A stretch of DNA of 37,981 nucleotides from Haloferax marisrubri (lineage in GTDB: Archaea > Halobacteriota > Halobacteria > Halobacteriales > Haloferacaceae). The stretch lies in contig NZ_LOPW02000018.1 of assembly GCF_001469875.2 (NCBI RefSeq), positions 268,086 to 306,066 of the forward strand, given 5' to 3'. The notes beneath the pieces are model-generated. The model was not told the origin of the DNA and did no database searches. It was given only the letters and a program-made list of their open reading frames with translations. The translations under genes were made by a program, and so were the position numbers. This document shows positions 16,532-25,072 of the stretch, one piece after another (within the stretch, counting starts at the first letter, position 1; every line of letters starts with the position of its first letter).

Positions 16532-17469
16532 GATACCTGCTGAAGCGACTCGTGACGACGGTTCTGGTTCTCGGCGGCGTGTCCATCCTCACGTTTAGCA
16601 TGACCGCCCTCACGCCGGGAGACCCAGCCGTGGCCGCGCTTGTCGAGCAGACGGGACACCAACCATCCGAGGAGACAGTGGTCGCGTTCCGAGAACAACA
16701 CGGCCTGAACGAGCCGTTCCCAGTCAGGTACGCTGACTGGGCGATCGACACACTGGGCGGCGACCTCGGGCAGTCGTACAGCTCCGAGCAAACCGTGGCG
16801 TCGATGATCGGACAGCGCCTCCCAAACACGGTAGAGCTCGCCGCCGCGTCGATGGTCATCGCGATCGCGATCGCAGTACCCGCCGGCGTGGCGAGCGCGG
16901 TTAATCCGGGTGGTCGAGTCGACTACGCGGCCCAGTTCGGCGCACTCGTCGGCGTCTCCATGCCGAACTTCTGGCTCGGCTATCTGCTCATCATCGTCGC
17001 GGCCCTCTGGCTTGACCTGTTCCCGGTCGCGGGCTCCGGCGGTCTCGACCACCTCGTCCTTCCGGCGGTAACGCTCGGGTCGGGTATGTCCGCGGTCATC
17101 GCCCGGTTGGTCCGAACGACGATGCTGGACGTTCTCGACGCACCCTACATCCGGACCGCCCGCTCGAAGGGACTTCGCGAGCGGATCGTCGTCTACAAAC
17201 ACGCCTTGCGGAACGCGCTCGTCCCCGTCGTGACGATAGCCGGGCTACAACTCAGCTACGTCCTGAACGGGGCGGTCGTCGTCGAAGCCGTGTTCCAGCG
17301 ACCGGGGCTGGGAACGCTGCTCGTCGACGCGATTTTCGCACGCGATTACCCGGTGATTCAGGGAGTGACCCTTCTCGTGGGCGTCATCTTCGTTCTGACC
17401 AACTTAGCGGTCGACCTGACCTACCGGTATCTCGACCCGCGAATCGACCGCAGGGGTGAGCCGGCGTGA
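16528..17469 (+). CDS. nikB: Nickel/peptide ABC transporter permease NikB/DppB type
   Basis: A 313-residue permease starting MRYLLKRLVTTVLVLGGVS, the classic DppB/NikB N-terminus, with a periplasm-facing loop containing FREQHGLNEPFPVRYADW and the cytoplasmic segment DAPYIRTARSKGLRERIVVYKHALRNAL that docks to the ATPases. The ATGA start overlaps the nikA stop, and the 3' end overlaps nikC by four bases. It forms half of the channel. Confidence 0.9.
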   Translation: MRYLLKRLVTTVLVLGGVSILTFSMTALTPGDPAVAALVEQTGHQPSEETVVAFREQHGLNEPFPVRYADWAIDTLGGDLGQSYSSEQTVASMIGQRLPNTVELAAASMVIAIAIAVPAGVASAVNPGGRVDYAAQFGALVGVSMPNFWLGYLLIIVAALWLDLFPVAGSGGLDHLVLPAVTLGSGMSAVIARLVRTTMLDVLDAPYIRTARSKGLRERIVVYKHALRNALVPVVTIAGLQLSYVLNGAVVVEAVFQRPGLGTLLVDAIFARDYPVIQGVTLLVGVIFVLTNLAVDLTYRYLDPRIDRRGEPA

Positions 17470-18362
17470 GCGAGGATGCCGCGAACAGCGCGCCCCACCG
17501 ACCGGTCGGCGCTCGCTGGCGACGGTGGTACGAGGCCCTGACGACGACACGTCTCACGAAGCTCGGTGCCGGTCTCGTGTGTGCTCTGTTCGCGCTCGCG
17601 GTGTTCGGCCCGGCCGTCTCGCCGTACGACCCGGCCGCACAGGCGCTCGCACACAGGCTGGAAGCCCCGTCGCTCGCGCACCCGCTCGGAACCGACCAAC
17701 TCGGACGCGACGTGCTCACCCGGCTGCTCCACGGGGCACGTCTCTCGCTGGGTATCGCCATCGCCGTGACGGCCGTGCGGCTCTCTCTCGGGACCGCGGT
17801 CGGACTCGTCGCCGGATACGTCGGTGGCTGGGTCGACGAGGCGTTGATGCGACTCGTCGACACGCTGTTGGCGTTCCCGGGTATCGTCCTCGCGCTCGTG
17901 ATCGCCGGTATTCTTGGACCGAGCCTCACGAACGTGATGGTCGCACTCGCGGTCGTCGGCTGGGCTTCCTACGCCCGACTGGTCAGGAGCAGCGTCCTGT
18001 CGGTTCGAGAGCGAGAGTTCGTGACCGCGTCGCGGCTTCTCGGCCGCTCGCGCGCTCACGTGCTCGGCCGACACCTGATTCCGAACGTCGTCGCACCGGT
18101 GGTCGTGCTGGCGACGCTCGATGTCGGCGGCGTCATCTTGGGAACGGCGGGTCTCTCCTTTCTCGGGCTGGGCGCGCAGCCACCGACGCCCGAGTGGGGG
18201 ACGATGCTCGCGTCGGGTCGGAACTATCTGCGGACCGCGTGGTGGCTGGTAAACGCCCCCGGCGTCCTGATCATGCTCACCGTCTTCGGGTTCAACCTCC
18301 TCGGTGACGGACTCAGAGACGCGCTCTCGCCGACGCAGTCGGCTCACATCGAGCAATTATGA
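17466..18362 (+). CDS. nikC: Nickel/peptide ABC transporter permease NikC/DppC type
   Basis: A 298-residue permease with the NikC/DppC motifs HPLGTDQLGRDVLTRLLHGAR near residue 78 and the coupling helix EFVTASRLLGRSRAHVLGRH, then LSFLGLGAQPPTPEWGTML and a C-terminal NLLGDGLRDAL. GTG start overlapping nikB; end overlaps nikD. It is the partner of NikB in the membrane heterodimer. Confidence 0.9.
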   Translation: MSEDAANSAPHRPVGARWRRWYEALTTTRLTKLGAGLVCALFALAVFGPAVSPYDPAAQALAHRLEAPSLAHPLGTDQLGRDVLTRLLHGARLSLGIAIAVTAVRLSLGTAVGLVAGYVGGWVDEALMRLVDTLLAFPGIVLALVIAGILGPSLTNVMVALAVVGWASYARLVRSSVLSVREREFVTASRLLGRSRAHVLGRHLIPNVVAPVVVLATLDVGGVILGTAGLSFLGLGAQPPTPEWGTMLASGRNYLRTAWWLVNAPGVLIMLTVFGFNLLGDGLRDALSPTQSAHIEQL

Positions 18363-19456
18363 TGAACGAACTCCTCCGCGTCGAGGACCTGCACACGCAC
18401 TTCGACTCAGACCAGGGTACAGTCCACGCCGTCGACGGGGCCTCCTTCGGCGTGAACCGCGGCGAAATCGTCGGCCTCGTCGGCGAGAGCGGGTGCGGCA
18501 AATCGGTCACCGCCCGGTCGATTATCCGGTTGGAAGACCCGGGGCGAATCGTCTCGGGGCGGATCAGCTTCGACGGGCGGGACCTGACCCGTGCCGACGA
18601 GGCGACGCTTCGTCGCGTTCGCGGCGAAGACATCTCCATCGTGTTCCAGGATCCCCACGAGACGCTGAACCCGGTGTTCCCCATCGGCGACCAGATTGCC
18701 GAGTCAGTCCGAATCCACGACGGCGGTTCGTCACAGGGGCTCCTCGACTTTCTGGGTGTCCCGCCGTTCCGAAACCGCACCGCGTGGAACCGGGCCGAGG
18801 ACCGCGCCGTCGAGTTGATGGAACAGGTCGCGATTCCGGACCCGAACGGGAGCGCAGCCGAGTATCCCCACGAGTTCTCCGGGGGGATGCGCCAGCGTGC
18901 GATGCTCGCCGTGGCATTGGCCAGCGACCCAAACCTGCTCATCGCCGATGAGCCGACGACGGCGCTGGACACGACGACGCAGGCGGGGATACTGCGACAG
19001 ATATGGACACTCCGTGACCAGCGAGACATGGGCGTCCTCCTGATCTCCCATGACATCGGCGTCGTCGCCCAGACCTGCGACAGGGTTGTGGTCATGTACG
19101 GCGGGCAGGTGATGGAATCCGGGCCGGTCGACGAGGTGTTGACCGCGCCGAAACATCCCTACACCCGTGCACTCCTCGAGTGCTCACCGCGGAACCTCGG
19201 CCGCGACGAGCGAGTCAGCACGCTCGAAGGAAGCCCGCCCGACGCCGTCGGCGGTCACGACGGGTGTCCGTTCGCGGATCGCTGTCGCCTCGCAACCTCC
19301 GATTGTCGCAGCGGAGACATCCCGGTCGTCGAAAGCGACCCTGGCCACCGCGTGGCCTGCATCGAGACGCCCGCGGACTCTCGCGGGACGCCGACCGTTG
19401 CTGCCAGCGGACAGCCTCGGAACGTAGTCGCTCCCGACGGTGGTGACGAGAAGTGA
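18359..19456 (+). CDS. nikD: Nickel/peptide ABC transporter ATPase NikD/DppD type
   Basis: A 365-residue ATPase with Walker A GESGCGKSV, Q-loop VFQDPHETLNP, signature FSGGMRQRAMLAVAL, Walker B LLIADEPTTALD and the C-terminal oligopeptide-transporter domain with cysteines (GCPFADRCRLATSDC), which in some homologues binds a 4Fe-4S cluster. A 14-residue insertion-like segment around residues 125-140 separates Q-loop and signature. ATG at 18359 overlaps nikC; ATG at 18362 is equally possible. End overlaps nikE by four bases. Confidence 0.9.
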   Translation: MMNELLRVEDLHTHFDSDQGTVHAVDGASFGVNRGEIVGLVGESGCGKSVTARSIIRLEDPGRIVSGRISFDGRDLTRADEATLRRVRGEDISIVFQDPHETLNPVFPIGDQIAESVRIHDGGSSQGLLDFLGVPPFRNRTAWNRAEDRAVELMEQVAIPDPNGSAAEYPHEFSGGMRQRAMLAVALASDPNLLIADEPTTALDTTTQAGILRQIWTLRDQRDMGVLLISHDIGVVAQTCDRVVVMYGGQVMESGPVDEVLTAPKHPYTRALLECSPRNLGRDERVSTLEGSPPDAVGGHDGCPFADRCRLATSDCRSGDIPVVESDPGHRVACIETPADSRGTPTVAASGQPRNVVAPDGGDEK

Positions 19457-20529
19457 GAGCGTCTCCTGCGAACGACGGCGGAAACGACGAGACGCGCCAC
19501 GCGCCAGTCGCGGAGCTACGAAACGTCGAAAAGGAGTTCGAAACGAGCCGCTCGGTCCTTGACCGGCTGTTGGGCGATGCGAGGTCCGCGAAAGCCGTCT
19601 GTGGCGCCTCCCTCTCCATCAGCCGCGGAGAAACCGTCGGGGTTGTCGGCGAAAGCGGGTGCGGGAAGTCGACGCTCGCGAAGCTCGTCACCGGGGAGCT
19701 GACGCCCGACGGGGGATCCGTGCTGCTCGATGGGGACTCCGTCGGTGGCTACCCCACCCGAACCGGCGGGCAGCTTCGACGCATCGGCGTGGTGTTTCAG
19801 AACGTCCGCGAGAGCTTCGACTCCCGGTGGTCGGTCGGGCGGTCTATCGCCGAGTCGTTCGGGCACGAACAGCAACCCGACGAGCGGGTCGACCGCATCG
19901 ACGACCTGCTGGAGCAAGTGAACCTCGACCCGCAGGTCGGGTCGCGGTATCCGAGCGAGCTCTCGGGCGGTCAGATTCAGCGCGCCGGTATCGCTCGCGC
20001 GCTCGCCCACGACCCTGAACTCGTGGTACTCGACGAGCCAGTTTCGGGACTCGACGTAGCCACGCAGGCGACCATTCTCGACCTGCTCGCGGAGCTCCAG
20101 CGCCGGCACGAGATCGGCTATCTGTTTATTTCTCACGACCTCGGCGTCGTCCGCTATCTCGCTGATCGGCTGGCGGTTATGTACGCCGGAGAAATCGTCG
20201 AACGCGGACCGGCACGGGATGTCTTCGAGCGTCCGAGCCACCCCTATACGGAGGCGCTACTGCGTGCAGTCCCGAGCGACGACCCGACTGACCCGCCGCC
20301 GGAGCCATTACCCGGGTCTCCACCGGACCCGTCGAACCGACCGACTGGCTGCCCGTTTCACCCTCGGTGTCCACACGCGGATGGACAGTGCGAGCGCCAG
20401 CATCCGGAGTTCAAGCGGGTCCGAACTACCCAATCGCGCTGCCACTACGCCGACGAATTAGCCGACGGTACCCGGACGAACAACCACGGAACGGATGGGG
20501 AACGGCGACCGCACCGATCCGACTCGTGA
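19453..20529 (+). CDS. nikE: Nickel/peptide ABC transporter ATPase NikE/DppF type
   Basis: A 358-residue ATPase, last gene of the nik operon. Walker A GESGCGKST, Q-loop VFQNVRESFDSRW, signature LSGGQIQRAGIARAL, Walker B LVVLDEPVSGLD and the Cys-containing C-terminal domain (GCPFHPRCPHADGQC) are present. It pairs with NikD to power import. GTG start overlaps the nikD stop. The C-terminus ends in a His/Arg/Asp-rich tail beyond the family domain. Confidence 0.9.
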   Translation: MRASPANDGGNDETRHAPVAELRNVEKEFETSRSVLDRLLGDARSAKAVCGASLSISRGETVGVVGESGCGKSTLAKLVTGELTPDGGSVLLDGDSVGGYPTRTGGQLRRIGVVFQNVRESFDSRWSVGRSIAESFGHEQQPDERVDRIDDLLEQVNLDPQVGSRYPSELSGGQIQRAGIARALAHDPELVVLDEPVSGLDVATQATILDLLAELQRRHEIGYLFISHDLGVVRYLADRLAVMYAGEIVERGPARDVFERPSHPYTEALLRAVPSDDPTDPPPEPLPGSPPDPSNRPTGCPFHPRCPHADGQCERQHPEFKRVRTTQSRCHYADELADGTRTNNHGTDGERRPHRSDS

Positions 20530-20601
20530 CTTCCCGCCCGTAATTTGAGAGCGAACGCACCATCTGTTGGTCGATTGGGTCCGGGACCACGGCCTATTAT
20601 T

Positions 20602-20619
20602 AAAAATAAAAATAAAAAT
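20602..20619 (+). repeat. AAAAAT tandem repeat (3 units) upstream of second binding protein
   Basis: Three perfect AAAAAT units in the 128-base spacer between nikE and the second binding-protein gene. It stands out in GC-rich DNA and lies 39-56 bases before the start codon, just upstream of the presumed TATA box (AATTATCATATACA, 20626-20639). It may be an intrinsically bent upstream element or slip-prone spacer. Confidence 0.6.
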
Positions 20620-20657
20620 AACAAGAATTATCATATACAATTCTAAAATTAGTAAAT

Positions 20658-22202
20658 ATGCCTCAGTACACACGACGCGGGTTTCTCGAAGCGGGTCTCG
20701 GCACCGCCGCGATTGGTTCTATCGCCGGTTGTTCTTCTGATGCTGATCAGACGACGATTGTGATCGGTGGGTCGTATATCCCGGAATCGATCGACCCCGT
20801 CACTCACGGTGGTGGACCGCTAGGCCGGATCGGCGTCTACGAATCGCTGTTTCGCGTCACGCGGGACGTAGGGATTGAACCCCAGCTAGCTGACGAGTGG
20901 CACGTCTCGCCGGACGGGACAACTTGGACCATCGGCATCAGGGACGGCGTGCAGTTTCACGATGGAACGAGCCTGACGAGCGAGGCTGTCGCGTTCTCGC
21001 TCTCTAGAGCGTTCGACGAGGCGAGTCTCCTGTCTCCGCTCCCGGTCGAATCGATTAGCGCGACCGACACGCACGAGGTCGTGATAACCACCGGCGAGCG
21101 ATTTGCACCGCTACCGTCCTACCTGGCGCATCGGTACGCGACCGTCATTAGTCAGAGTTCGATTTCCGATTCGGACGGCTTCGTGGAACCGGTCGGTACC
21201 GGCCCGTACATGTTCGACTCGTGGGAATCGGGCAAATCCATCACCGCTACGAAAAACTCGGACTACTACGGTTCGTCGCCGCAGGTCGACCGAGTGGTGT
21301 ACGAGGGAATCCGAGACAACCAAACGAAGGCTTCCAGCCTCGATGCAGGTGAGTCGGACATCGTGGTCAATCTTCCCGTTTCCGCGATGGAACGGATATC
21401 GCGCGCCGAAGATACGAGAACTCAGACGACTCGCACGCCTCAAAGCCGATTCTTAGCATACAACGTCCGCGAACCGCCCTTTGACGACCTTCGAGTCCGA
21501 CAGGCGGTTAATCACGCAATCGATACCCAAACGATAGCGAGGACGATTTTGGAGGGTGTCGGTGACCCCGCGATTGGCCCGTTTTCTCCCGAATTGACCG
21601 GGTGGGCCAACGACGAGCTTGAACCGTACGAATACAGTCCCGATAGAGCCAGATCTCTACTCGCGGAGGCCGGTTGGACCTTGGAAGCCGACGGGGACGA
21701 ACTCCGCCATCGCGATGGAACGCCGTTCGACGTCGTCCTGCGAACCTACACGCGGCGTCCCGAGCTTCGCATCATTGCGACGGCGATTCAGAACCAACTC
21801 AGAGCGGTCGGCATCAACGTCGAAATCAACATAACCGAGTGGAGCGCGCTGAGTGAGGATATGCAGGCCGGAGAAACCGATTTCAGTTTGCTATCGTTCA
21901 ATTTCTTCTGGGTTCCGGACCCAGACCGGGCGATATCGTTTTACCACTCCGAGGACACACAAATCTACACCGGGTACGAGGATTCAGAAGTAGACGACCT
22001 GATCGAACGGGGGCGGCGGACAACGGATGACGACGAACGGAAACGGATCTACGATAGGGTACAGGAAATCGTTCACGACGATACTCCGCTCGGGATGTTA
22101 ACTTACAGCGAGACCGTCACGGGGATTCGGAACCGCATCGAGGACTTCACGCTTCATCCCACGATGTACTCTCACGGGGTACAGAACATACGACTTCACT
22201 GA
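20658..22202 (+). CDS. Second nickel/peptide-type substrate-binding lipoprotein
   Basis: A 514-residue SBP_bac_5 protein with Tat-type signal (TRRGFLEAG) and lipobox C25 (IAGC). Motifs parallel those of the nikA product (LADEWHVSPDGTTWTIGI, FHDGTSLTSEAVAFSL, GTGPYMFDSWESGKSI, VRQAVNHAIDTQTI, DTPLGMLTY). No transporter genes follow it, so it probably feeds the NikBCDE permease with a different ligand. It has its own AT-rich promoter; TTCTAAAATTAGTAAAT immediately precedes the ATG, similar to the segment before the binding protein at 2972. The gene is visibly less GC-rich than nikABCDE, suggesting separate acquisition. Confidence 0.85.
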   Translation: MPQYTRRGFLEAGLGTAAIGSIAGCSSDADQTTIVIGGSYIPESIDPVTHGGGPLGRIGVYESLFRVTRDVGIEPQLADEWHVSPDGTTWTIGIRDGVQFHDGTSLTSEAVAFSLSRAFDEASLLSPLPVESISATDTHEVVITTGERFAPLPSYLAHRYATVISQSSISDSDGFVEPVGTGPYMFDSWESGKSITATKNSDYYGSSPQVDRVVYEGIRDNQTKASSLDAGESDIVVNLPVSAMERISRAEDTRTQTTRTPQSRFLAYNVREPPFDDLRVRQAVNHAIDTQTIARTILEGVGDPAIGPFSPELTGWANDELEPYEYSPDRARSLLAEAGWTLEADGDELRHRDGTPFDVVLRTYTRRPELRIIATAIQNQLRAVGINVEINITEWSALSEDMQAGETDFSLLSFNFFWVPDPDRAISFYHSEDTQIYTGYEDSEVDDLIERGRRTTDDDERKRIYDRVQEIVHDDTPLGMLTYSETVTGIRNRIEDFTLHPTMYSHGVQNIRLH

Positions 22203-22320
22203 TAGCCGCACGGCTGCCGTCAGCTCCTCCCGTACCTGGTTCGGTGGGTGTTCGAAACGGCCGGCGAAATCGCCACGCTGGTCCGGTAAGGTCGGACAGA
22301 CGCTTAGAACCGTGCGGCAC

Positions 22321-22998
22321 TCACGGAACGTCACCGGCGATGATGTACTGCTCGTACTCCGGTACTTCCCCCCAGAGCGTCCGCTCCATCAGCGGTTCGT
22401 GGGTGACGTTTTCGAGTCCCCCTTGTCTCAGTATCTCCGATAGCTCCTCGGGGGGACGGCCGTCGTACAGCGGCAGGTCCTCGTGAATTCGCTCGTAGCC
22501 GTCGAACGGCTCGGAGAAATCCCAGTGTCCTTCGATGAGAACGATGCGACCGCCGGGCTCGACGACTCGACGCCACTCCCGCACCGCCCGCGAGGGGTTC
22601 GGAAGCGTCCAGATGAGATGCCGCGCCGTCACCAAGTCGTACCCGTCGTCGGGTTCGTCTAGTGATTCGGCGTCTCCGACGCGAAACTCGACAGCGTGGT
22701 CTGTCTGTTGACGCTTCTCGCGGGCTTGTTCGAGCATCTCGGTCGAGTAGTCGACTCCGGTGACGTCGTGACCGAGGTCGGCCAACAGCAGCGAGATGAC
22801 GCCGGTACCGCAGCCGACGTCGAGTATCCGCTCCGACGAGTTGCCCGTCCACGCGCGCAGTACCGACAGCCACGCGTCGCGTTGCTCCTCGCTTTGGAGA
22901 GCGTGGTGACTGTCGTTGTCGTACGTATCAGCCCGCTCGTTCCAGTAGGCTTGAACCGCCTGCTTGACATCTTCTGCGGACCGGCCGGACTCTGTCAC
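22321..22998 (-). CDS. Class I SAM-dependent methyltransferase
   Basis: A 225-residue cytosolic methyltransferase. The SAM site is clear: ILDVGCGTGVISLLLADLG (motif I), VTGVDYSTEML (acidic end of strand 2), FRVGDAESL, and LVTARHLIWTLPNP. The substrate is unknown; the overall layout is UbiE-like. GTG start at 22998 is supported by a strong Shine-Dalgarno GGAGGTGA (23004-23011) six bases upstream, located inside a small ORF that overlaps it by four bases. It lies convergent to the second nickel/peptide binding-protein gene; a link to metal-chelate chemistry is only a neighbourhood inference. Confidence 0.85.
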   Translation of the reverse strand: MTESGRSAEDVKQAVQAYWNERADTYDNDSHHALQSEEQRDAWLSVLRAWTGNSSERILDVGCGTGVISLLLADLGHDVTGVDYSTEMLEQAREKRQQTDHAVEFRVGDAESLDEPDDGYDLVTARHLIWTLPNPSRAVREWRRVVEPGGRIVLIEGHWDFSEPFDGYERIHEDLPLYDGRPPEELSEILRQGGLENVTHEPLMERTLWGEVPEYEQYIIAGDVP

Positions 22999-23108
22999 AA
23001 CTGGTCACCTCCACGGTCACTCCCGTGACCATGCGGCGCTCGGGCACGGCACGTACGGGCGTCGATAGTCGAATACGTTGCCGTCGAGTTCCGTTCTTTC
23101 TCTGCCAT
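22995..23108 (-). CDS. 37-residue small ORF coupled to the methyltransferase
   Basis: ATG at 23108 opens a 37-codon ORF (begins MAEKERNSTATYS, ends HGHGSDRGGDQL) that stops in a GTGA overlap with the methyltransferase start. Its ATG directly follows a TTAATAACA box and lies about 20-35 bases after a TATA-like TTATAAGTAATATA, as in a leaderless gene. The methyltransferase Shine-Dalgarno lies within its last codons. This arrangement supports real translation, as a small protein or coupling leader. No family is recognised; it has one Cys and an HGH motif. Confidence 0.5.
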   Translation of the reverse strand: MAEKERNSTATYSTIDARTCRARAPHGHGSDRGGDQL

Positions 23109-23280
23109 TGTTATTAAATATGGATGGTATATTACTTATAATTTCTCACTCCCCGGGATTCGGTTATCAAAATAATCGTCTCGTTCGCCTGAATCCATCC
23201 TTGTTTACCGCGACTAGATTATTAACTCCGTAGTGTTAAATCGCAGTACTTATTATAACCATCTTCAATTTTAACAACAC
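23109..23280. promoter_or_regulatory. Divergent promoter region between methyltransferase unit and zinc-type island
   Basis: AT-rich spacer with elements for both directions. Minus side: TTAATAACA (complement of 23109-23117) touching the small-ORF ATG, with TTATAAGTAATATA above it. Plus side: TTATTATAACC (23250-23260) and TTCAATTTTAACAACA (23264-23279) ending one base before the ATG at 23281. The plus-side arrangement closely resembles that at 2936-2972. Confidence 0.5.
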
Positions 23281-23499
23281 ATGTCTCAGTACGCGCGACG
23301 ACGATTCGACGCCGTTGAACCCGTTGCCGCCTCGTTCGGCTCTCTCGCAGGGTGTCCGTCGGATGACGCCGGCCACGGTACTGGGAGCGTAGACGGGCCG
23401 GGGGCGCAGGTGTCGTCCTCTGTGTTCGCGGTCGCCGCGAGCGAGGGTGCAGGCGAGACCGCAACCGCGGAGTCGCTACGGAAGCCCCTCGAAGCATGA
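23281..23499 (+). CDS. Degenerate Tat-lipoprotein N-terminus (binding-protein remnant)
   Basis: A 72-residue ORF starting MSQYARRRF, strongly resembling the start of the binding protein at 20658 (MPQYTRRGF). An AGC lipobox-like site follows at residues 23-25, but the hydrophobic segment is damaged (DAVEPVAASFGSLAGCPSDD). The rest is low-complexity with no fold recognised. Its promoter is well preserved and its stop overlaps the next start (ATGA), so it may survive as a leader that couples downstream genes. Could be coded as a pseudogene. Confidence 0.4.
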   Translation: MSQYARRRFDAVEPVAASFGSLAGCPSDDAGHGTGSVDGPGAQVSSSVFAVAASEGAGETATAESLRKPLEA

Positions 23500-23717
23500 C
23501 TGACCGAAGCTCTAGCGACACCGAACCAACGTGGAGCGGCGATGCCGACCCCGGGCCATCCCCGCGACCTCGCAGAGAACTGATGTCACTCGTCGTCGGC
23601 TCACCCGAGCGACCGGCTTGTACGCTTTATCCGCCGGATGTGGCGGTTCCGTACCGAACGACGACGTGGATAACGGCGTACGGCGATTCGTTCGTCAACC
23701 TCGGTGACTGGCGATGA
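23496..23717 (+). CDS. Small haloarchaeal protein, DUF7511-like
   Basis: A 73-residue protein. The C-terminal half, ACTLYPPDVAVPYRTTTWI followed by TAYGDSFVNLGDWR, fits a small haloarchaeal family I recall as DUF7511 (pattern: C-x-(I/L)-(Y/F)-P, TTWI-A, dSFV-L--(M/W)R). Function unknown. It starts in an ATGA overlap with the preceding remnant and precedes a flavoprotein gene by 61 bases. Family name given from memory. Confidence 0.6.
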   Translation: MTDRSSSDTEPTWSGDADPGPSPRPRRELMSLVVGSPERPACTLYPPDVAVPYRTTTWITAYGDSFVNLGDWR

Positions 23718-23778
23718 CGCCGCTAACGACGCGCAAGCCGTCTCCTTCCACGCACGTCGGTGGAGACGGAGGTGAAAG

Positions 23779-25071
23779 ATGACCCACGGTGAGTCGACTG
23801 GCGACCACAACTCACTCGACCGCCAGCCGTACGAATATGTAATCATCGGCGGTGGTGTTCACGGGACGTGCGTGGCGAACTACCTCCTCGACGAAGGTGG
23901 CTACGACCACGGGGAACTCTGTCTGGTCGACCCTCACGAACGGTTACTGGCGTCGTTCGCGACGAAAGCACGACAGTGCGGAATGCAAACCCTCCGTTCG
24001 ACGTTCGTCCACCACATCGACACCGAGCCGTTCTCGCTCGATTCATTTGCGGAGGGCGCACACCGGGAACACGAACTCGTTCCGACCGAGGACTATCCGA
24101 ACCGACCGACACTCGACCTGTTTCTCGACCACGCCCGGTACGTCATCGACCGACGCGATATCGACGCTTGCCACCGTCAGTCGACGGTAACGGGTGTCAC
24201 GAGGTCCCGGACGCGTGGGTTGCTCCGCGTGGATACGTCTCGTGGGTCGCTCGACGCTCGTCGCGTTGTTCTGGCCGTCGGCCTCGGGGGTCAGCCGACA
24301 GTCCCTTCGTGGGCGGCGTCGCTCTCCGACGACGCGCGGCTCGCGCACGTTTGGGACGACGACTTCGACCCGGCGGCGGCGGCGACCTTTGACGGCCGGA
24401 CGTTCGTCGTCGGCGGCGGTATCACGGCGGCGCAGCTCGCCTGTCACCTGTCGAAACGCACGGATGTGACGCTCCTCTCGCGGCGCGGCTTGGAGGTCGA
24501 ACTGACAGAGGCGGACCCACAGTGGATCAACTGGCGACACATCGAACAGGAGATTCACTCGCTCCCTCCGGGCTCGGCAGCCCGCTACGACCGGATTCGT
24601 GCCGCGCGCCACGATGCGACAATCCCACCGTACGTCGCGCACCGACTGGCGGACGCCCGCGACTGCGGCGACCTCGACGTTCGGTGCGGCGAGATCGACC
24701 ACGCGCACGCGGCGGACGGCAGACTGCAGCTCCGATTCGACGACGGCACGACCGCCACGGACGTACAGGTCGTGCTCGCAACCGGGCATGACCCCGCCCC
24801 GGAGCACCCGCTCGTGGGAACGCTCGCCGAATCGCTGTCGCTCGAACGCGGGGCGAACGGCTTTCCCGTCCTCAACGACCGGACGCTCGCGTGGCGACGG
24901 ACTGATGGCGCCGATTCGGCGCTGTACGTCTCGGGCGCGCTCGCGGAGATGAGCGTCGGCCCGTTCGCCCGAAACGTCGTCGGTGGTCGCCGCGCCGCGG
25001 AACGCCTTCTCGAACCGCACGACCAAGTGAACTCGGAGGCTACCGCCTCGCTGTCGAAAGGGCAGTCCTGA
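23779..25071 (+). CDS. FAD/NAD(P)-binding flavoprotein (lysine/ornithine monooxygenase-like fold)
   Basis: A 430-residue two-dinucleotide-binding-domain flavoprotein. The FAD site GGGVHGT is at about residues 23-29 and a second Rossmann motif GGGITAAQLA near residue 212; VLATGHDP near residue 333 is the family's third FAD-binding marker. It is related to proteins annotated as SidA/IucD-like or FAD-NAD(P)-binding; the substrate is unknown. The start is supported by a strong Shine-Dalgarno GGAGGTGA (23768-23775). The gene is followed after one base by a DUF7124-like gene, in the island that also holds G3E GTPase 3. Confidence 0.8.
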   Translation: MTHGESTGDHNSLDRQPYEYVIIGGGVHGTCVANYLLDEGGYDHGELCLVDPHERLLASFATKARQCGMQTLRSTFVHHIDTEPFSLDSFAEGAHREHELVPTEDYPNRPTLDLFLDHARYVIDRRDIDACHRQSTVTGVTRSRTRGLLRVDTSRGSLDARRVVLAVGLGGQPTVPSWAASLSDDARLAHVWDDDFDPAAAATFDGRTFVVGGGITAAQLACHLSKRTDVTLLSRRGLEVELTEADPQWINWRHIEQEIHSLPPGSAARYDRIRAARHDATIPPYVAHRLADARDCGDLDVRCGEIDHAHAADGRLQLRFDDGTTATDVQVVLATGHDPAPEHPLVGTLAESLSLERGANGFPVLNDRTLAWRRTDGADSALYVSGALAEMSVGPFARNVVGGRRAAERLLEPHDQVNSEATASLSKGQS

Positions 25072-25072
25072 C

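Noticed and set aside
22204-22319. 9-bp inverted repeat GCCGCACGG / CCGTGCGGC between convergent genes
   Set aside because: Arms are ~100 bases apart and GC-rich; likely chance, and not a typical archaeal T-rich terminator.
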